The notes: generated by a model from the letters alone, not told the origin. DNA of 64,000 nucleotides from Tipula vernalis (GCA_958295665.1 OY282558.1:142642577-142706576), one strand, 5' to 3'; shown: positions 1 through 11,850, numbered from the stretch's first letter. Made by a program: numbers and translations.

Positions 1-657
1 CACTGTGGAGTAATGGAACAATAGCTGAAGCAGTGATCAAATTTGGATAATCTACGATTAACTGCAGACCTAAAGTTTTGGGCTCTTCCATTAGGGGCTT
101 TGTGAGAACAGGATAACATAAAAAGCTTGAAAGAGGAACTGGTTGAGATACATCAATTTGGACGGGAGAACTCGATTGGCATACATTTAAAGCTCGTAGC
201 GGAAGAAAGGATTACCACCGAAATTGCAACCCGCATGAGAAGGGTATTATAGGGCATACACTGTCATCACAATGATCAAACACGTGGTTTAAGTGATTCA
301 GAGGAGGAAGTTAATTAAACCGAAGACGGTGTATGCTGCTCTTTAATCAGGAGGTAATTTGAATCCTATTTGGAATTAACAGGCTTATTTGAGGGGTTGT
401 ATTACGGTGACACCCACATAGGCTAGAATAGAAAATGAGTCACTATAATAGCATAATTAGTACCAGTGTTATAGTGCATGATAAGTTATGCAATTGTAAT
501 CACTAATTTGTACTATAATAGTATCTATGCTAAATCGTACTCGAGTATTCCTATCGTAAAAATCGCGATTAACGTGAAACTATATTAAATGAAATTATGA
601 TGAATCATTAAAAAATAAAAAAATAATTCAAAATGACGCTAAACCCGTCCCCGAAGT
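1..657. other. Unassigned sequence, no gene recognised
   Basis: Mixed-composition sequence with stops in all frames. I see no transposon domain, RNA gene or clear repeat. It may be the decayed upstream part of the LINE that becomes recognisable just after it. Confidence 0.4.
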
Positions 658-1495
658 GTGGTGGAATTATTTCCCCTCACCTATTTCGAGCAACAATCTT
701 GCTTCAATCTCGGATCACCCCACCACCTCGCCTATCATATGATGAATTACAGAATGACACCCGGTAAGGGTGGTATCTGTAATGAAATGCTCAAATATGG
801 CATGTTTGAGCCCCTATCAGTACTTTGGTCTAGAGAAGACATCCCAGGAGGATGGAAGAAGGCTGTTATATGTTTAGTTCATTATACGGGAGATCGGTTA
901 AACTTCGCTGAACACTGGCTACAAGGTTTTGGGCAACGTAATTGCGGCAAAGCTATTTACTTATAGCGAAAGGATATTAGCTGATTATTAATGTGGTTTT
1001 TGTCCAAATAGATCGACGACCGATAAAATGTCTACTCTGACAATGGTGCTGTCAGAAGGATATCAAGCAGAGTCTATTCGTAGACTTCTAATAGCCTTCC
1101 CTTCGAATAGGCGTCCTACCTGGGCACATCGTCAAAATCTCTTCAACCATTTAGAAAGTGTGTCATTCGTCAGCCCAATATAGCGCAGGCAGTTACCTGT
1201 TTTATAAATAAACCGGACTATTTTAGCATATGCTGACGATATTTGCACTCTGGGTCACAATATCATCTCCCTGAAAGAAGTCTTCCTAAAAACCAAGACT
1301 AAATACATGGCCACCGCCAGAAAGCAGACGCATGGAGACTTCATTTCAGAAGATACACATTATGAAAAAGTGAATAAGTTCAAATACCTAGAATCACAGA
1401 TCACTGAGCAAAACTCCGTTTTTGCGGACATTTCACCAAAGATCGCAGCAAGCTACATAACATTTTATGCCATTAAAATATTCGATTCTCCTTGA
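658..1495 (+). pseudogene. LINE (non-LTR) reverse transcriptase relic
   Basis: Decayed reverse transcriptase of a non-LTR retrotransposon. The first open stretch carries GICNEMLKYG and IPGGWKKAVICLVH, which match the fingers region of LINE reverse transcriptases (usually DGI.NEMLK... and P..WK.A.I.PI.KKGD). Broken pieces follow: ERILADY then CGFCPNRSTTD (normally Q.GFR...ST.D), then LAYADDI near 1220-1245, which holds the catalytic ADD, then KTKYMATAR and VNKFKYLESQIT (normally F.YLG). Several stops and frameshifts separate them, and the palm between the GF and ADD motifs is much shorter than normal, so part is deleted. No endonuclease is visible upstream. The clade is not certain; the KTKYM...F.YLG part resembles RTE-like elements. 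It cannot make active protein. Confidence 0.75.
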
Positions 1496-1499
1496 GAGT

Positions 1500-2640
1500 C
1501 TTGGATACTGACAGCACAAAATATCTAGAAAATAGTTTAACCGTGCGTAAAGTTATTAAAATTTCAGGTACAGAACGGAAAACATCACGAGGTCAGAAAT
1601 AATCTCGATAAAGTTGACACCATTGGATTCATAATATCATCACGGCTAAGATGACCTGGGCACGTTCTCTGTTCACAAAATTCCGTTCTCCGTTTGCAAC
1701 CACCAAAGTTGATTGACCTGCTCGTTTAAAGGCTATTTCTCTAACGATTCTCCTTCTCGCCATTGATGCTCCTTATTTCTGAGCGGGAGCTTCCAACACT
1801 TTTGCATTGTTTTCAGGAGCCGGACAAAACCATATTCGGATTCAGTCAGTCGGTTTCACCCAGGGTAGAAAATAATACGGCACCACAACTAAAACAAGCT
1901 TATAGCAGTTCTCATATGAAACTCTTGCTGTGATGTACAACTCAATCCACGTATGGGCGTCTTTATTGTATTGCTCACAACGTCTGCGAAAACAACGACA
2001 AAAAATTCGAATTCTCACTTCACGATTGCCTAAATTGGATGAAGTGAGTAAATGGCCCGAAATTAAGTTACCGATGGATAATTAATGAGATAACTCACAG
2101 GGACAAAACTCAAAAATCCTTTCGTTGGAATGCTTGGACGTGCTTCAGATGAAAGATTAATCGTTAAGTTGCCGTTTGTCATTAATTCACCTCAGCTAGG
2201 GAATTCTCTGGAGTTTTCCGATTCCATTCTATCGAAATCCGTCTACAACGCAGTAAAGCTTAAAAACTTGGTTATCAATACCTAACATTTTTATCTTTCT
2301 CATCATCCTGCTAATAATCGATAGCACTTTTCGTTTCAATAAAATTCATCGCCGATATCTTACCTATACTAAACATGAGAAAGCGAAGCTTTGGTTAATT
2401 TATCCTGGAAATTGCATCTTGGGATTGCACCTCCTCAAAATTTTACAAAACAACGGTTGCTGCTAAATGCCTATTGCTCACCAAGTCAAGTTACGCACTA
2501 CTGCTAAGTTTTTGTGGTCATCATTGATGCGCTAAAAAGGTAATCTATTAACTTAAATATTTAGTGAGTCAATGTTGGCACCAAGCTTGCAGAGTCCCTG
2601 CTTATAATATCAGGCTGCCATCCGTAGAACTAAACCAAGC
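1500..2640. other. Unassigned sequence
   Basis: The first 200 bases may still be the 3' part of the LINE relic. The rest has no open frame above background and no motif I recognise. Its GC content is higher than in the flanking AT-rich blocks, so it may be old transposon sequence. Confidence 0.3.
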
Positions 2641-2679
2641 TCAGAGTACGCCTGCAACTAGGTAGATTGGTAATAATAC

Positions 2680-2885
2680 AATAAAGGTTGAAATTCGGTA
2701 GACTGATGAAAGTCTGATAGAATGAAATTCGATCGATTAAAATTGGACAGAAATTGGATTTCTATAGATTGAAAATCGATTAAAGGTCGATGGAAAGCAA
2801 AACCGATCAATCGAAATTCGATAGAAATTGAATTTAAGCGAATTTTGTTCACCAAAAATTTAACTCGATTATTATTACGAATGGC
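2680..2885. repeat. Degenerate GAAATTCGAT-type short repeat
   Basis: Imperfect copies of a 10-20 base motif built from AAATTCGAT, GATTGAAAA and AATCGAT occur about ten times here. Spacing is irregular, as in an old decayed minisatellite. The minus-strand open frame over it has a repetitive low-complexity translation and is not a gene. Confidence 0.5.
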
Positions 2886-2889
2886 CACT

Positions 2890-4375
2890 AATTACTCAAG
2901 ATCACATTCGCAAACTAATCCTCAAATATTGTTAATATATGTTATAGTAATATAATTTACTTATTATTGTAATTTAATATGTCCGAATGTGCTCAAATAA
3001 ATTTTGAAATTTTGGCTTATTTGGCTTTCTTCATATTTGGTTGTAAATACTCGTACTTATCATAAAATGCAATGAATATTTCGTTTGTTTTAAATTTTCA
3101 AATATTTCAACATTAAATATGAAACTCGAAAAGGGAGAACCAAATGATAGTTTTAAATCACTTTGAAGATAATTACAATAAGGACTACTTGTGATTGTTG
3201 CCATTATAAACAAGAATTGGAATATAATTTAGTAAGTTGAAATGTATAAATCAGTAATAACCGGGATGTCTTCGAAAATTACCGATGGGAATTAATTGAA
3301 AATGCGAAAATAGGTCACACTCTTTTATACACTCGTAGTAACTTATTTAAATTTTAAAACCCCACTATGCACGTTCTTCAAGCAGGAAACAAATAATGTT
3401 TATGTTCTAGCGCCTCTCGCTAAACTGGATCCATATCTTCCGCAAATTATTTTCAGCAGTAAAAAACGAACGAAAACATATTTTCCATTTTTCCCATTTC
3501 CTTTTATTATTCATTTATTTTTCCGGTTCGTATTGTAATTTCTCCAGAGACATTATTCGAAACACAAACATAAAATAAAAATAAAGCAGAGTTATTGATT
3601 TTTAGTGAATAAAATCAAAAAAATGTTGATCGTCATAAATAAAAAATAAATAAATAAAAATATAAATAAAAAAAATAGTGAAAAACACCAAAAAAAAATT
3701 TCCAATTATAATTGAAAATCATGTAGGAATTTTTTTTTAGCATAAATGAAAATATTTTTCTACCTGCCAGCCATGTATTTTTCACTATTTATGTATATGT
3801 ATGTTATTTAAAAACGGGTCATGATGAATGCCATTAATACCATTTTTAAATATTAAAAATTCGGTTTAGGGGTGTGAAATTTGTTTTTGGGGTTGTCAAT
3901 ATTTTTTAATTATTTATTTAAAATTGGTTGGATAACAAAAATTGATGATGATATAGCAAAATAATATACACTTTTAAATTTTTCTCGGGATTAAACATGT
4001 GAGCAAATTGTGGCAACTTAGCATTTTATTTTCTAAACATTTCTGAAAACATTATTTTTGGATATATGTTGTTCATTACCTACTGAAATTTAATTACGTA
4101 AAACATCATTTCATATGACATACAAGAACGAGCTATATTTACAGTACAGTAGGGTACGGTAGGTTTACAATCGGAGATGGCCTACAATCTTACTAAAGTT
4201 GTAAGTATAATCGTATAAACCAATTTAATGATTTAGATGCTGATGACAACGATATTCTCTCTATAATGAGACCTTTTGGGACATACTCATAACGTATCAG
4301 TGCATATTGCAGGTGGACTGTCTACGAATGATTGTACACCATCATTATTATGTCAGTCGAATCATTATGCTATGT
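2890..4375. other. AT-rich non-coding sequence
   Basis: Very A/T-rich, with homopolymer and AAATAAATAA tracts around 3600-3700. I see no coding motif, inverted repeat or RNA gene. Confidence 0.4.
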
Positions 4376-4378
4376 TAA

Positions 4379-4725
4379 ATGTAAAATGTAAAATGTAAAA
4401 TGTAAAATGTAAAATGTAAAATGTAAAATGTAAAATGTAAAATGTAAAATGTAAAATGTAAAATGTAAAATGTAAAATGTAAAATGTAAAATGTAAAATG
4501 TAAAATGTAAAATGTAAAATGTAAAATGTAAAATGTAAAATGTAAAATGTAAAATGTAAAATGTAAAATGTAAAATGTAAAATGTATAAAATGTAAAATG
4601 TATAAAATGTATACAATGTAAAATGTAAAATGTAAAATGTAAAATGTAAAATGTAAAATGTAAAATGTAAAATGTAAAATGTAAAATGTAAAATGTAAAA
4701 TGTAAAATGTAAAATGTAAAATGTA
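4379..4725. repeat. Heptanucleotide satellite (ATGTAAA)n, about 50 copies
   Basis: Near-perfect head-to-tail copies of the 7-base unit ATGTAAA. The only real interruption is at about 4583-4620, where ATGTATAAA and ATGTATACA variants appear. Seven is not a multiple of three, so the minus strand stays open in more than one frame and yields the artefact peptide ILHFTFY repeated. It is not protein-coding. Confidence 0.97.
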
Positions 4726-5090
4726 GCAAACAGGCTTGCTCGGTGATATTTTCTCTTAGAAGTGAGGCACCTTTTGGTAGGCCCTGAAGTCTTTGTCAGC
4801 CACGTTAGCTCCTCGGCTTATAGAGAAGGACTTAGCTCCCTCTGGTTTTCTAGGCTCTAGCATAATACGAATAGCTCAGATCGGGGTCGAAACTGACAAC
4901 AGATTGTTCACTAGGTATGGACCTGCATTGGCCTGTAACCACCCTTTATTACTATTATTAATTTCATTGTTGTACATTTTGGAAAAACGACAAATCTTAC
5001 TGTTCAAGACAATTATGTAGCTATAAATAAAGTCAAATCTTTATACGAAATTAATTTTCAACCAAATCATTAAAGCCGCAACAACATATA
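4726..5090. other. Unassigned short coding-like stretch
   Basis: A 75-residue open frame lies at 4793-5020 (begins SATLAPRLIEKD). It has no recognisable domain. The first half is richer in GC than its surroundings, so this may be a transposon fragment. I do not call a gene. Confidence 0.2.
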
Positions 5091-6690
5091 TTATGTTTAA
5101 GTAATACACAGCTCTTGTCTGCCGCAAAATAATATTTTCCATAAACATACTATATCGGCACAATTAAACATAAAAAGAAGAAATACAAAATCCAGGAATA
5201 CAACGATGGTTTTCCAACAAAAATTTAATTTAAACAAAGCAGAAACAAAACAAATTCAAAGTCAAGAAGATTTATTAGAAAAATTATTTTTCGATTCACA
5301 AAGAAACGGAAATCTTTTATAATTAAACCACAAATTTTCTTTATGTTCGCATTATTCGTTGTTCTTGTTATTGTTGTTGGCTACACAAATTAAAAAGCAC
5401 ACTTATTACGGGAAGAGCTACATATTAAAAATAAACGCAAACATTTGAAACAAATTCTCATTAGTACCGGTGCTTATTGGAATTTCACCAATTACATAAA
5501 TTCACCACTATATCTTCACTATTAACATGACAATACAGAAGACCCATCATATAGGTCAATTACATTGTTATACAAAGATACGTGAGAGCAATCATAATAA
5601 ACTTGGAAATATTATTATTACTATATAAAGTGGAAAAGGGATCATAAAGACAAAACAATAATAGACACCACACACATAACATCATCTTTAAGTTAAAGCT
5701 AAAAAAAAAATAAAAAATAAAAATAAAAATGAACATAAAGCAGCATCACACGCAGCACTACTGATTAAATTTTCACATTATCCATCATCATTATTGTTAA
5801 AATAAAGAAAAAAGAAAAGATTTTTCCGCATATACCACGACCGCGATAAATTATTTTTGACGTAAAATTGCAGATGATAATCAATCAAACAGCCATTGTT
5901 GCGGTTAAATAAATACAAAACAAATCAAACACCTTACCCAAACAACATACCTAAGCGAACAAATTATCATCATATTCGTTGTTTGCACAGGAAATAAATT
6001 TCATTGATTAGATTTATTATTTTAACTGCCGCTCTAATTAATGTAATCAAACCGCCGCGCCGCACCAAAAAAAAAAAAAAAATTAAATATTTACGTTACA
6101 AATTTTTCGTTTCTGGGATTCCTACCACAAACTATAGACATCAGTATGTATATATTACTTATATGTACATTACATTATACACATCCACAATACATTATTC
6201 TTCTCTATTGTCATGACGATGATAATGATGATCGTCATCACATGATGATGGTCTGGGCAATATATAGTGTACGGTTATGAAAATAATTAAATTTTTCCGA
6301 CTCCGTTTGCTATATACATATGTATATGCACATTGTTTTGCTCGATATTTCAACATAATAAATAAAGGAAGTAATTATCTTTGGATTTTTATTTTTAATG
6401 TACATAACATTTTAATACATGTTCATTTTATATAATAATGACCGGGAACTGATTTATTACAAAATTTATACAAACAATTTTTATGGTCAATCTAAATTTT
6501 AGTGAGTGTGTGCTGAGTGAAATAATACATAACAATAACAACAACAAAAAACACTTACAACTCAAATTTAAAAAGGAAGGAAGATGCTAAGTATTTAACA
6601 TTGTAGAGTAGAGCATTGACTATGAAGTCGTAAATCAAATAAATTCGTGCTTTAATAAAACTTGCGAAACTTTTTCGAAAAAAAAAATAA
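5090..6690. other. Host-like A/T-rich non-coding block
   Basis: This block lacks transposon signatures and has the A-rich, CA/CAA-rich texture of fly untranslated exons and introns. An ATG at about 5206 opens a frame of roughly 38 codons (MVFQQKFNLNKAETK...). On the minus strand there is a plausible splice donor (CTTAG then GTATGTTG) near 5940-5955 and a plausible acceptor (TTTGTGTAG) near 5380. These may be exons of a large host gene, but no homology supports it. Confidence 0.25.
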
Positions 6691-6794
6691 ACTTTAGGAA
6701 ATTGTTATTTATTGTAATAACTCTTTAATCTCTTAGTAATTGCTTGATGAAATTATACAAACAAAAAAGTTTATTTTATTTCATAAACAATGTG

Positions 6795-7273
6795 CTTCTT
6801 GGACCGGTGTGAAGTTTCCGACAAAATTTGTCAAAGAAAATATTGAAGAAAGTGTACATAGTTTTTTACAATGTAGTTCAAAAAAAAAATTACAACGAAA
6901 TATTGCGTGGACAATGATAAAATAATTAATAAAATAAAAACAAACAACACTTAAATTAAAATAAATTGACACGTTAAGATTGTTAAAATTCACAAGTATT
7001 TTGGCGAAAAGGTTGTTTAACTAATTTTGTCAGGGCGATGCTATGAATTGACATGCTTTGAAGGGTCAAGATAGATCATTGCATTTTGACTATCTTGACT
7101 TTGATCAAAGCTTGTCAATACATAGTGTTGCCCACTTAATAAATTTGATATGGTCATATCGAAAGCTTATAGTACGGGCTATTTAAAGCATATGATGTGA
7201 TATGTTGGAAAATTCAAGGATCGCCCTGACAAAATTAATTGAATAACATTTTCGCCAAAATACGTGTGAATTT
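6795..7273. mobile_element. Palindromic (foldback/MITE-like) element, left arm and first part of right arm
   Basis: The sequence at about 6795-7079 recurs in inverted orientation as about 7088-7273 and then, beyond the inserted copia element, 11638-11850. Matching landmarks are TATTTTGGCGAAAA and TTTTGTCAGGGCGAT near 7000-7040 against ATCGCCCTGACAAAATTAAT and TTTTCGCCAAAATA near 7223-7263. The centre also folds: GAATTGACATGCTTTGA against TCAAAGCTTGTCAATAC. The arms therefore meet with almost no spacer, apart from an extra block of about 90 bases in the right arm. No transposase is encoded. This looks like a non-autonomous inverted-repeat element. Confidence 0.75.
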
Positions 7274-7464
7274 GGTTGAGTTAATAAGTGTGAGAGAGCC
7301 TTTATTTTGTTTTTGTTTTTAATGCTAGCCGCTTGTGGCGTTCTCTTTCTAATGTGCTTTCTTTTGTTTGCTTTTAATAAATAGCTCGTGAATGGATGCT
7401 TGTCATTTTTTATTTGCATTATACTTCTCTTTTTATTTATGTAAGTCTATATATAATCACATCA
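7274..7464 (+). repeat. copia 5' LTR
   Basis: About 191 bp, matching 11449-11632. It should begin TGTTGAG; here the first base reads G, an apparent T-to-G change judged from the 3' copy and the target duplication. It ends ATCACATCA. An AATAAA-like signal lies inside (TTTTAATAAATAGC). Confidence 0.88.
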
Positions 7465-7481
7465 GGTTATGGCCCCAGACC
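7465..7481 (+). promoter_or_regulatory. Primer binding site (initiator tRNA-Met half type)
   Basis: GGTTATGGCCCCAGACC directly follows the 5' LTR. Drosophila copia uses a very similar site, known to pair with an internal half of initiator tRNA-Met. Confidence 0.75.
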
Positions 7482-7601
7482 CACTTAAATAATCAAAGGA
7501 AAAACTATTAAAAAGTTCAATTGGTTAAAATTCGTGGTTAACAAGTTTATTGTAATTATTTTTTTTTTTCTGTGTAAAAAAAAAAAAAAAAAAATTGTAA
7601 A

Positions 7602-8292
7602 ATGGCGGCAACGTTTGCTCCATAGAGAAATTGCGTGGAAGAGATAACTATGAGACATGGAAATTTGCTGCTCTTGCATATCTTCAAATGAATGACCTTT
7701 GGAGTCATGTTGAGGGCACATGCAAGGAAATTGATCCAGTAAAGAAAAAACTGAAGATTCAAAAGCCAAGGCATCGATTATTTTATTAGTGGACAGTGTG
7801 AATTTTTCACACATTCAAAAAGCAAATACGGCGAAAAATGTTTGGGACAGTTTAAAAGTAGCGTTTGAAGATTCTGGCCTACTTCGTCGTGTAGCACTCT
7901 TGCGTGAACTTGTTTCAACTAAACTGGTGAATTGCGGTTCGATGGAATTTTTCGTTAACAAAATTATTATGACCGCTCACAAGTTGAAAGGTGCCGGCAT
8001 GGAAATAGACGATGAGTGGATTGGCACATTATTGCTGGCCGGATTAAGCGACGAGTACAAACCCATGATTATGGCGTTAAAGAGTTCTGGCATAAAAATG
8101 TCGGCTGACTTAATAAAAACCAAGCTACTTCAAGAAGTTCTTTTGGATGATAGAGTTGAGGGCTCTGCCTCTACATCAGCCATGTACGTCAAGCGAGCGA
8201 AGTCAAACAATTATCAAAAGAATAAAAACAAGTAAAGGACGCGAAATGTTTCGGATGTGGTGAAGTTGCTCACTACAAAAACAAATGTCCGA
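7602..8292 (+). pseudogene. gag: copia gag (broken)
   Basis: Capsid-like protein of the copia element. The stretch from about 7602 carries the Ty1/copia gag opening (FAALAYLQMNDLWSHV), a frameshift near 7755, then an open run at 7789-8235 of 148 residues (UBN2-type gag: ANTAKNVWDSLKVAFED, LLAGLSDEYKPMIMAL). After another frameshift at about 8233 comes a CCHC zinc knuckle, CFGCGEVAHYKNKC, at about 8250-8291, the RNA-binding end of gag. In an active element this coats the genomic RNA in virus-like particles. At least two frameshifts mean no intact product. Confidence 0.88.
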
Positions 8293-9448
8293 AAGCGAAG
8301 ATGGCTAGTCATTCGTCAGTTTTCTCGTGTTGGACGGCATGCAATCTTAAATCGATTGAGTGGTATGTAGACTCTGGTCCCTCTGCACACATGACATGTG
8401 AACAAGGTTGGATGGAAAATCACAAACCAGTGTCAGAATCAGAAGAGGTCACGATTGCAAATCAATCAAAATTGAAGGCCGGATTGATTGGCAATGTTTT
8501 ACTCCAGCTACAGGTGAATAATCGTATTGTGGATACTACAGTTCATGACGTTCTATTCGTGCCAGGTCTTTGCACAAACTTATTGTCGGTCAGCCAGTTA
8601 GTTGGCAAAGGACTAATTGTCAAGTTTAGTGCAAATGATTGCAAAATTTTCGACAAAAACAACAAATTACTGGTTGAGGCAAAAGTAAATGCAGGGATGT
8701 TCAAAGTGACACAGACGAGTGAAACATGTTTGAGGGTCAAAGTTGAGGATTCATGGGAATTATGGCATCGTCGTCTAGGACATGTAGGTCACGATAGCTT
8801 GATGAGATTACGAAATGGTTTTGTGGACGGGATCAGTTTTGTCGGTAGTCAACAGGATAAGTGTGAAACTTGTTTAAAGGGGAAATGGACTCGCCTTCCA
8901 TTCAAGGACAGCAAATCTCGGGCTACAAGAGTACTAGAACTGGTGCACACTGACCTGTCTGGTCCAATGCTAGTTGATTCATTTGGCGGCTCGCGATATT
9001 TTGTGACTTTCTTGGATAATTTTAGCCGCAAGATTTCCGTGTATTTCATCAAGAACAAATCAAACACCTTGAATGTTTTCAGGGAGTTCAAAGCATTTGC
9101 GGAGAATCAAACGGGTCACAAAATCAGAACGTTGCGTTCAGATAATGGAACAGAGTACTGCAACAAGGAGTTTTCTTAAGTTCCTCTGAGATTCGGGGAT
9201 ACAGCATCAAACAACTGCACCGTATACGCCAGAGCAAAATGGCAAGGCGGAAAGGATGAATCGAACATTGATCGAGCGTGCGAGATGTATGCTTTTTGAT
9301 GCAAAGCTTGACAACAGATTTTGGGGTGAAGCTGTCAACACAGCGGCTTATCTTGTGAATCGTTCACCATATCGTGGGGCTATCGATAAAACGCCCTAAG
9401 AAATTTGGTCCAACAAAAAGCCTGATTTAGTGTTTTGGATGCAAGGCA
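8293..9448 (+). pseudogene. pol: copia pol: protease and integrase (broken)
   Basis: Continues the polyprotein. Protease: WYVDSGPSAHMT near 8360, with the aspartic-protease DSG triad. Integrase: zinc-binding LWHRRLGHVGHDSL...CETCLKGK near 8760-8880, then catalytic residues in LVHTDLSGPM (first Asp, about 8943), LRSDNGTEYCN (second Asp, about 9133) and TPEQNGKAERMNRT (Glu, about 9226). A stop at 9177 (AAGGAGTTTTCTTAA) and a frame change separate the second Asp from the Glu. A further stop lies at about 9399. All three catalytic residues survive but in different frames. Confidence 0.9.
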
Positions 9449-11420
9449 ATGGTACATGTTCTGAAACAAAAGCGCCAGAAATTTGAGTCGAAATCAAGGG
9501 AATATATCATAGTCGGCTACAGCGAGAATTGTAAAGGCTATCGGGTTTTCGATTTGGAAATATTACAAGTGGATGTCAGTCGTGATGTCGTTTTTCTGGA
9601 GGATCAACGCTGTGAAAACAAGGTAATTGATTGTAACGAATTTTCTAATCATTTTTATCCATTCGAAGATGATAGCAATGAAGTGGAGAATGAGGCAATT
9701 GTTACAACAGCAAGTTCAGAAGGCGTATCTGGATATCAAAATAGTGAGAATCTAACAGATGAAGATTTAATTGACGTTTCGGGTAGTAATGAACCGTCAA
9801 ATGAGGAAGTGAACGATGTTTCGTTACAACCGCGTCGATCATCGAGAGAGCACAAGTCGACGAAAAGTAATGATTTCATTTATGTTGTATCACGTGTTCA
9901 ATTGGATGATCCATTGTCAGTGGAGGGGGCTATGAGCAGCTCAAATGCTTCTCACTGGAAAACAGCTATGGAAGAGGAGTATCGTTCGTTAATCGAAAAC
10001 GAGACGTGGTCGCTTACCAACAATTGATCGTAGAGCAATTCAATGCAAATGGGTTTTCAAGACCAAGTACAACGAGAAAGGAGTGGTAGATCGGTACAAG
10101 GCTCGTTTGGTAGTGAAGGGTTGTGCTCAGCGTAAGGGCATTGATTATGAGGAGACATTCTCACCCCTAGTTCGCTACTCGTCGATACGGTTTTTGATTG
10201 CGGTAGCTGTGAGATACGATTTAGAGATCGATCAGATGGATGCGATTACAGCGTTCCTTCATGGCGATTTAAGCGAGGAAATCTATATGATTCAACCTGA
10301 AAAGTGTAGTGATGGAAGTCAACGTGTTTGTTGTATAAAGAAGTCGTTATACGGACTCAAGCAGTCCAGTCATGTATGAAATCAGCGTTTGGACACTGCT
10401 TTGAAGAATTTTGGCATGAAATGCTCAAATTACGATGCATGCATTTACTATCTTATAGATGGTAGTAAGATGTTGATTGTGGCAGTATATGTTGACGACT
10501 TGCTCATTTTTTCCAACGACAAAGTTTTGAAAGCTAATTTGAAGTTGTGTCTGCAGACGCAATTTACAATGAAGGACATTGGTGAGGCCAAATGTGTGTT
10601 GGGCATGCAGATTACGCGAGACCGCAAATCGGGAACGATTTCGATAAATCAAAGCCAGTATATTCAAAAAATACTAGAACGTTTCAAAATGGTCGATTGT
10701 AATAGTGTAAGTGTTCCGAAGAATGAGTCAGATCGCGAATCCAGGAAGGATGTGCCATATCAAGAAGCAGTTGGGAGCTTGCTGTTTGCTGCCCAGATAT
10801 CGCGACCAGATATACAGTTCGCGGTAGGAGCTGACAGCAGATTCAATAACAATCCAGGCGTTGCTCACTGGTTGGCAGTAAAGCGGATCATGCGATATTT
10901 GAAAGGTACAATCGAGATGAAATTAACTTATTCAAAAAATGGAAATGAAGTAGTGCAAGGTTATTGCGATTAAGATTGGGCAAGTGATTCAGTAGCTCGA
11001 CGTTCGACAACAGGATATGTATTCAAACTGCAAGGTGGAGCAATTTCATGGGCGTCAAAGAGGCAACCAACAGTTGCTTTGTCTACAACAGAGTCCGAAT
11101 ACATGGCTATGTCTTTGGCAACGCAAGAGGCTATTTGGTGGCGGGGTATATATCAGGAATTGCTAGGGGAAAATAAATGTTCAACCATCATACACTGCGA
11201 CAACAAAGGAGCGATCCAACTAACAGAGAAGAAAGCTTTTTCACCCAGAACAAAGCATATAGATGTTCGTCATCATTTTCTGCGCGAGAAGGTTAATGAC
11301 AAGATAGTTAAATTTGTTTACGTCAACACAAACGAAATGTTAGCAGATAGCCTTACTAAACCGGTGACAGCAGAAAAACACAGGTTCTGTTCAATGGGAG
11401 TTAATCTTGTGAAGAGTTGA
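9449..11420 (+). pseudogene. pol: copia pol: reverse transcriptase and RNase H (broken)
   Basis: 9449-10027 encodes the acidic linker after integrase (QPRRSSREHKST) and the start of RVT_2 (HWKTAMEEEYRSLIENETW). After a frame change, 10083-10379 and 10389-10973 give the palm: YKARLVVKG, DQMDAITAFLHGDL, KKSLYGLKQS, then catalytic YVDD at 10488-10499 (AVYVDDLLIF). RNase H follows: SRRSTTGY-type region, [20 protein letters not shown] near 11050, [10 protein letters not shown] near 11200 and [10 protein letters not shown]. In-frame stops at about 10025, 10377 and 10971 break it; the last two lie between otherwise colinear pieces and look like point changes. The final open run ends at 11420, 28 bases before the 3' LTR. 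Confidence 0.92.
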
Positions 11421-11448
11421 GTGCTGGAAAATAAGGCTCTAGTGAAGG

Positions 11449-11632
11449 TGTTGAGTTATTAAGTGTGAGAGAGCCTTTATTTTGTTTTTTGTTTTTAATG
11501 CTAGCTGCTTGTGGCGTTATCTTTCTTATGTACTTTCTTTTGTTGGCTTTTAATAAATACCTCGTGAATGGACGCTTGTCATTTTTTATTTGCGTTACAC
11601 TTCTCTTTTTATTTAAGTCTATAATCACATCA
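11449..11632 (+). repeat. copia 3' LTR
   Basis: Begins TGTTGAGTTATTAAG and ends ATCACATCA, like the 5' LTR. The element's target duplication AATTT follows at once (11633-11637). A purine-rich stretch (AGTGAAGG) just upstream is the likely polypurine tract. Confidence 0.9.
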
Positions 11633-11637
11633 AATTT

Positions 11638-11850
11638 TAACAATCTTAACTTGTCAATTGATTTTATTTAAGATTTCTAGGTACAACTAAAAATTTAAGT
11701 GTTGTTTGGTTTTAGTTTATTAATTATGTTTCGTTTCATTTTTTTTTTATTGAATTACACTGTAAAAATAATATGTACACTTTCTTCAATATTCTCTATG
11801 ACCAATTTTTTCAGAAATTTCACCCTGGTGCTTCTGGGCTGCTAGAGATC
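11638..11850. mobile_element. Remainder of the palindromic element's right arm
   Basis: The reverse complement of this block matches about 6795-6993. Shared landmarks are AATATTGAAGAAAGTGTACA (6838-6857 on +), AACAACACTTAAATT and TTAAGATTGTTAAAATT. The match fades beyond about 11850. It is separated from its other half at 7088-7273 by the copia insertion. Confidence 0.8.

Larger units (their letters stand above)
7274..11632 (+). mobile_element. Full-length, decayed Ty1/copia retrotransposon
   Basis: A complete element with two LTRs, primer binding site, gag, protease, integrase, reverse transcriptase and RNase H in Ty1/copia order (integrase before reverse transcriptase). A 5-bp target duplication AATTT flanks it (7269-7273 and 11633-11637). 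The LTRs are alike but not identical (small indels and substitutions), and the polyprotein frame is broken at least six times, so the insertion is old and inactive. It landed inside the right arm of the palindromic element, whose remainder continues at 11638. Confidence 0.95.

Noticed and set aside
4365..4729. Two overlapping minus-strand open frames of 83 and 119 codons
   Set aside because: They are translations of the 7-bp satellite (ILHFTFY repeated) and carry no gene signal.
4793..5020. 75-codon open frame as a host gene
   Set aside because: No recognisable domain, start context or neighbours; could be a fragment of a transposon.
6740..6993. Overlapping open frames of 61 and 70 codons on opposite strands
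   Set aside because: They lie in the arm of the palindromic element; the other arm does not keep the frame, so coding is not supported.
7485..7814. 109-codon minus-strand open frame over copia gag
   Set aside because: It is antisense to recognisable gag sequence on the plus strand and shows no domain of its own.
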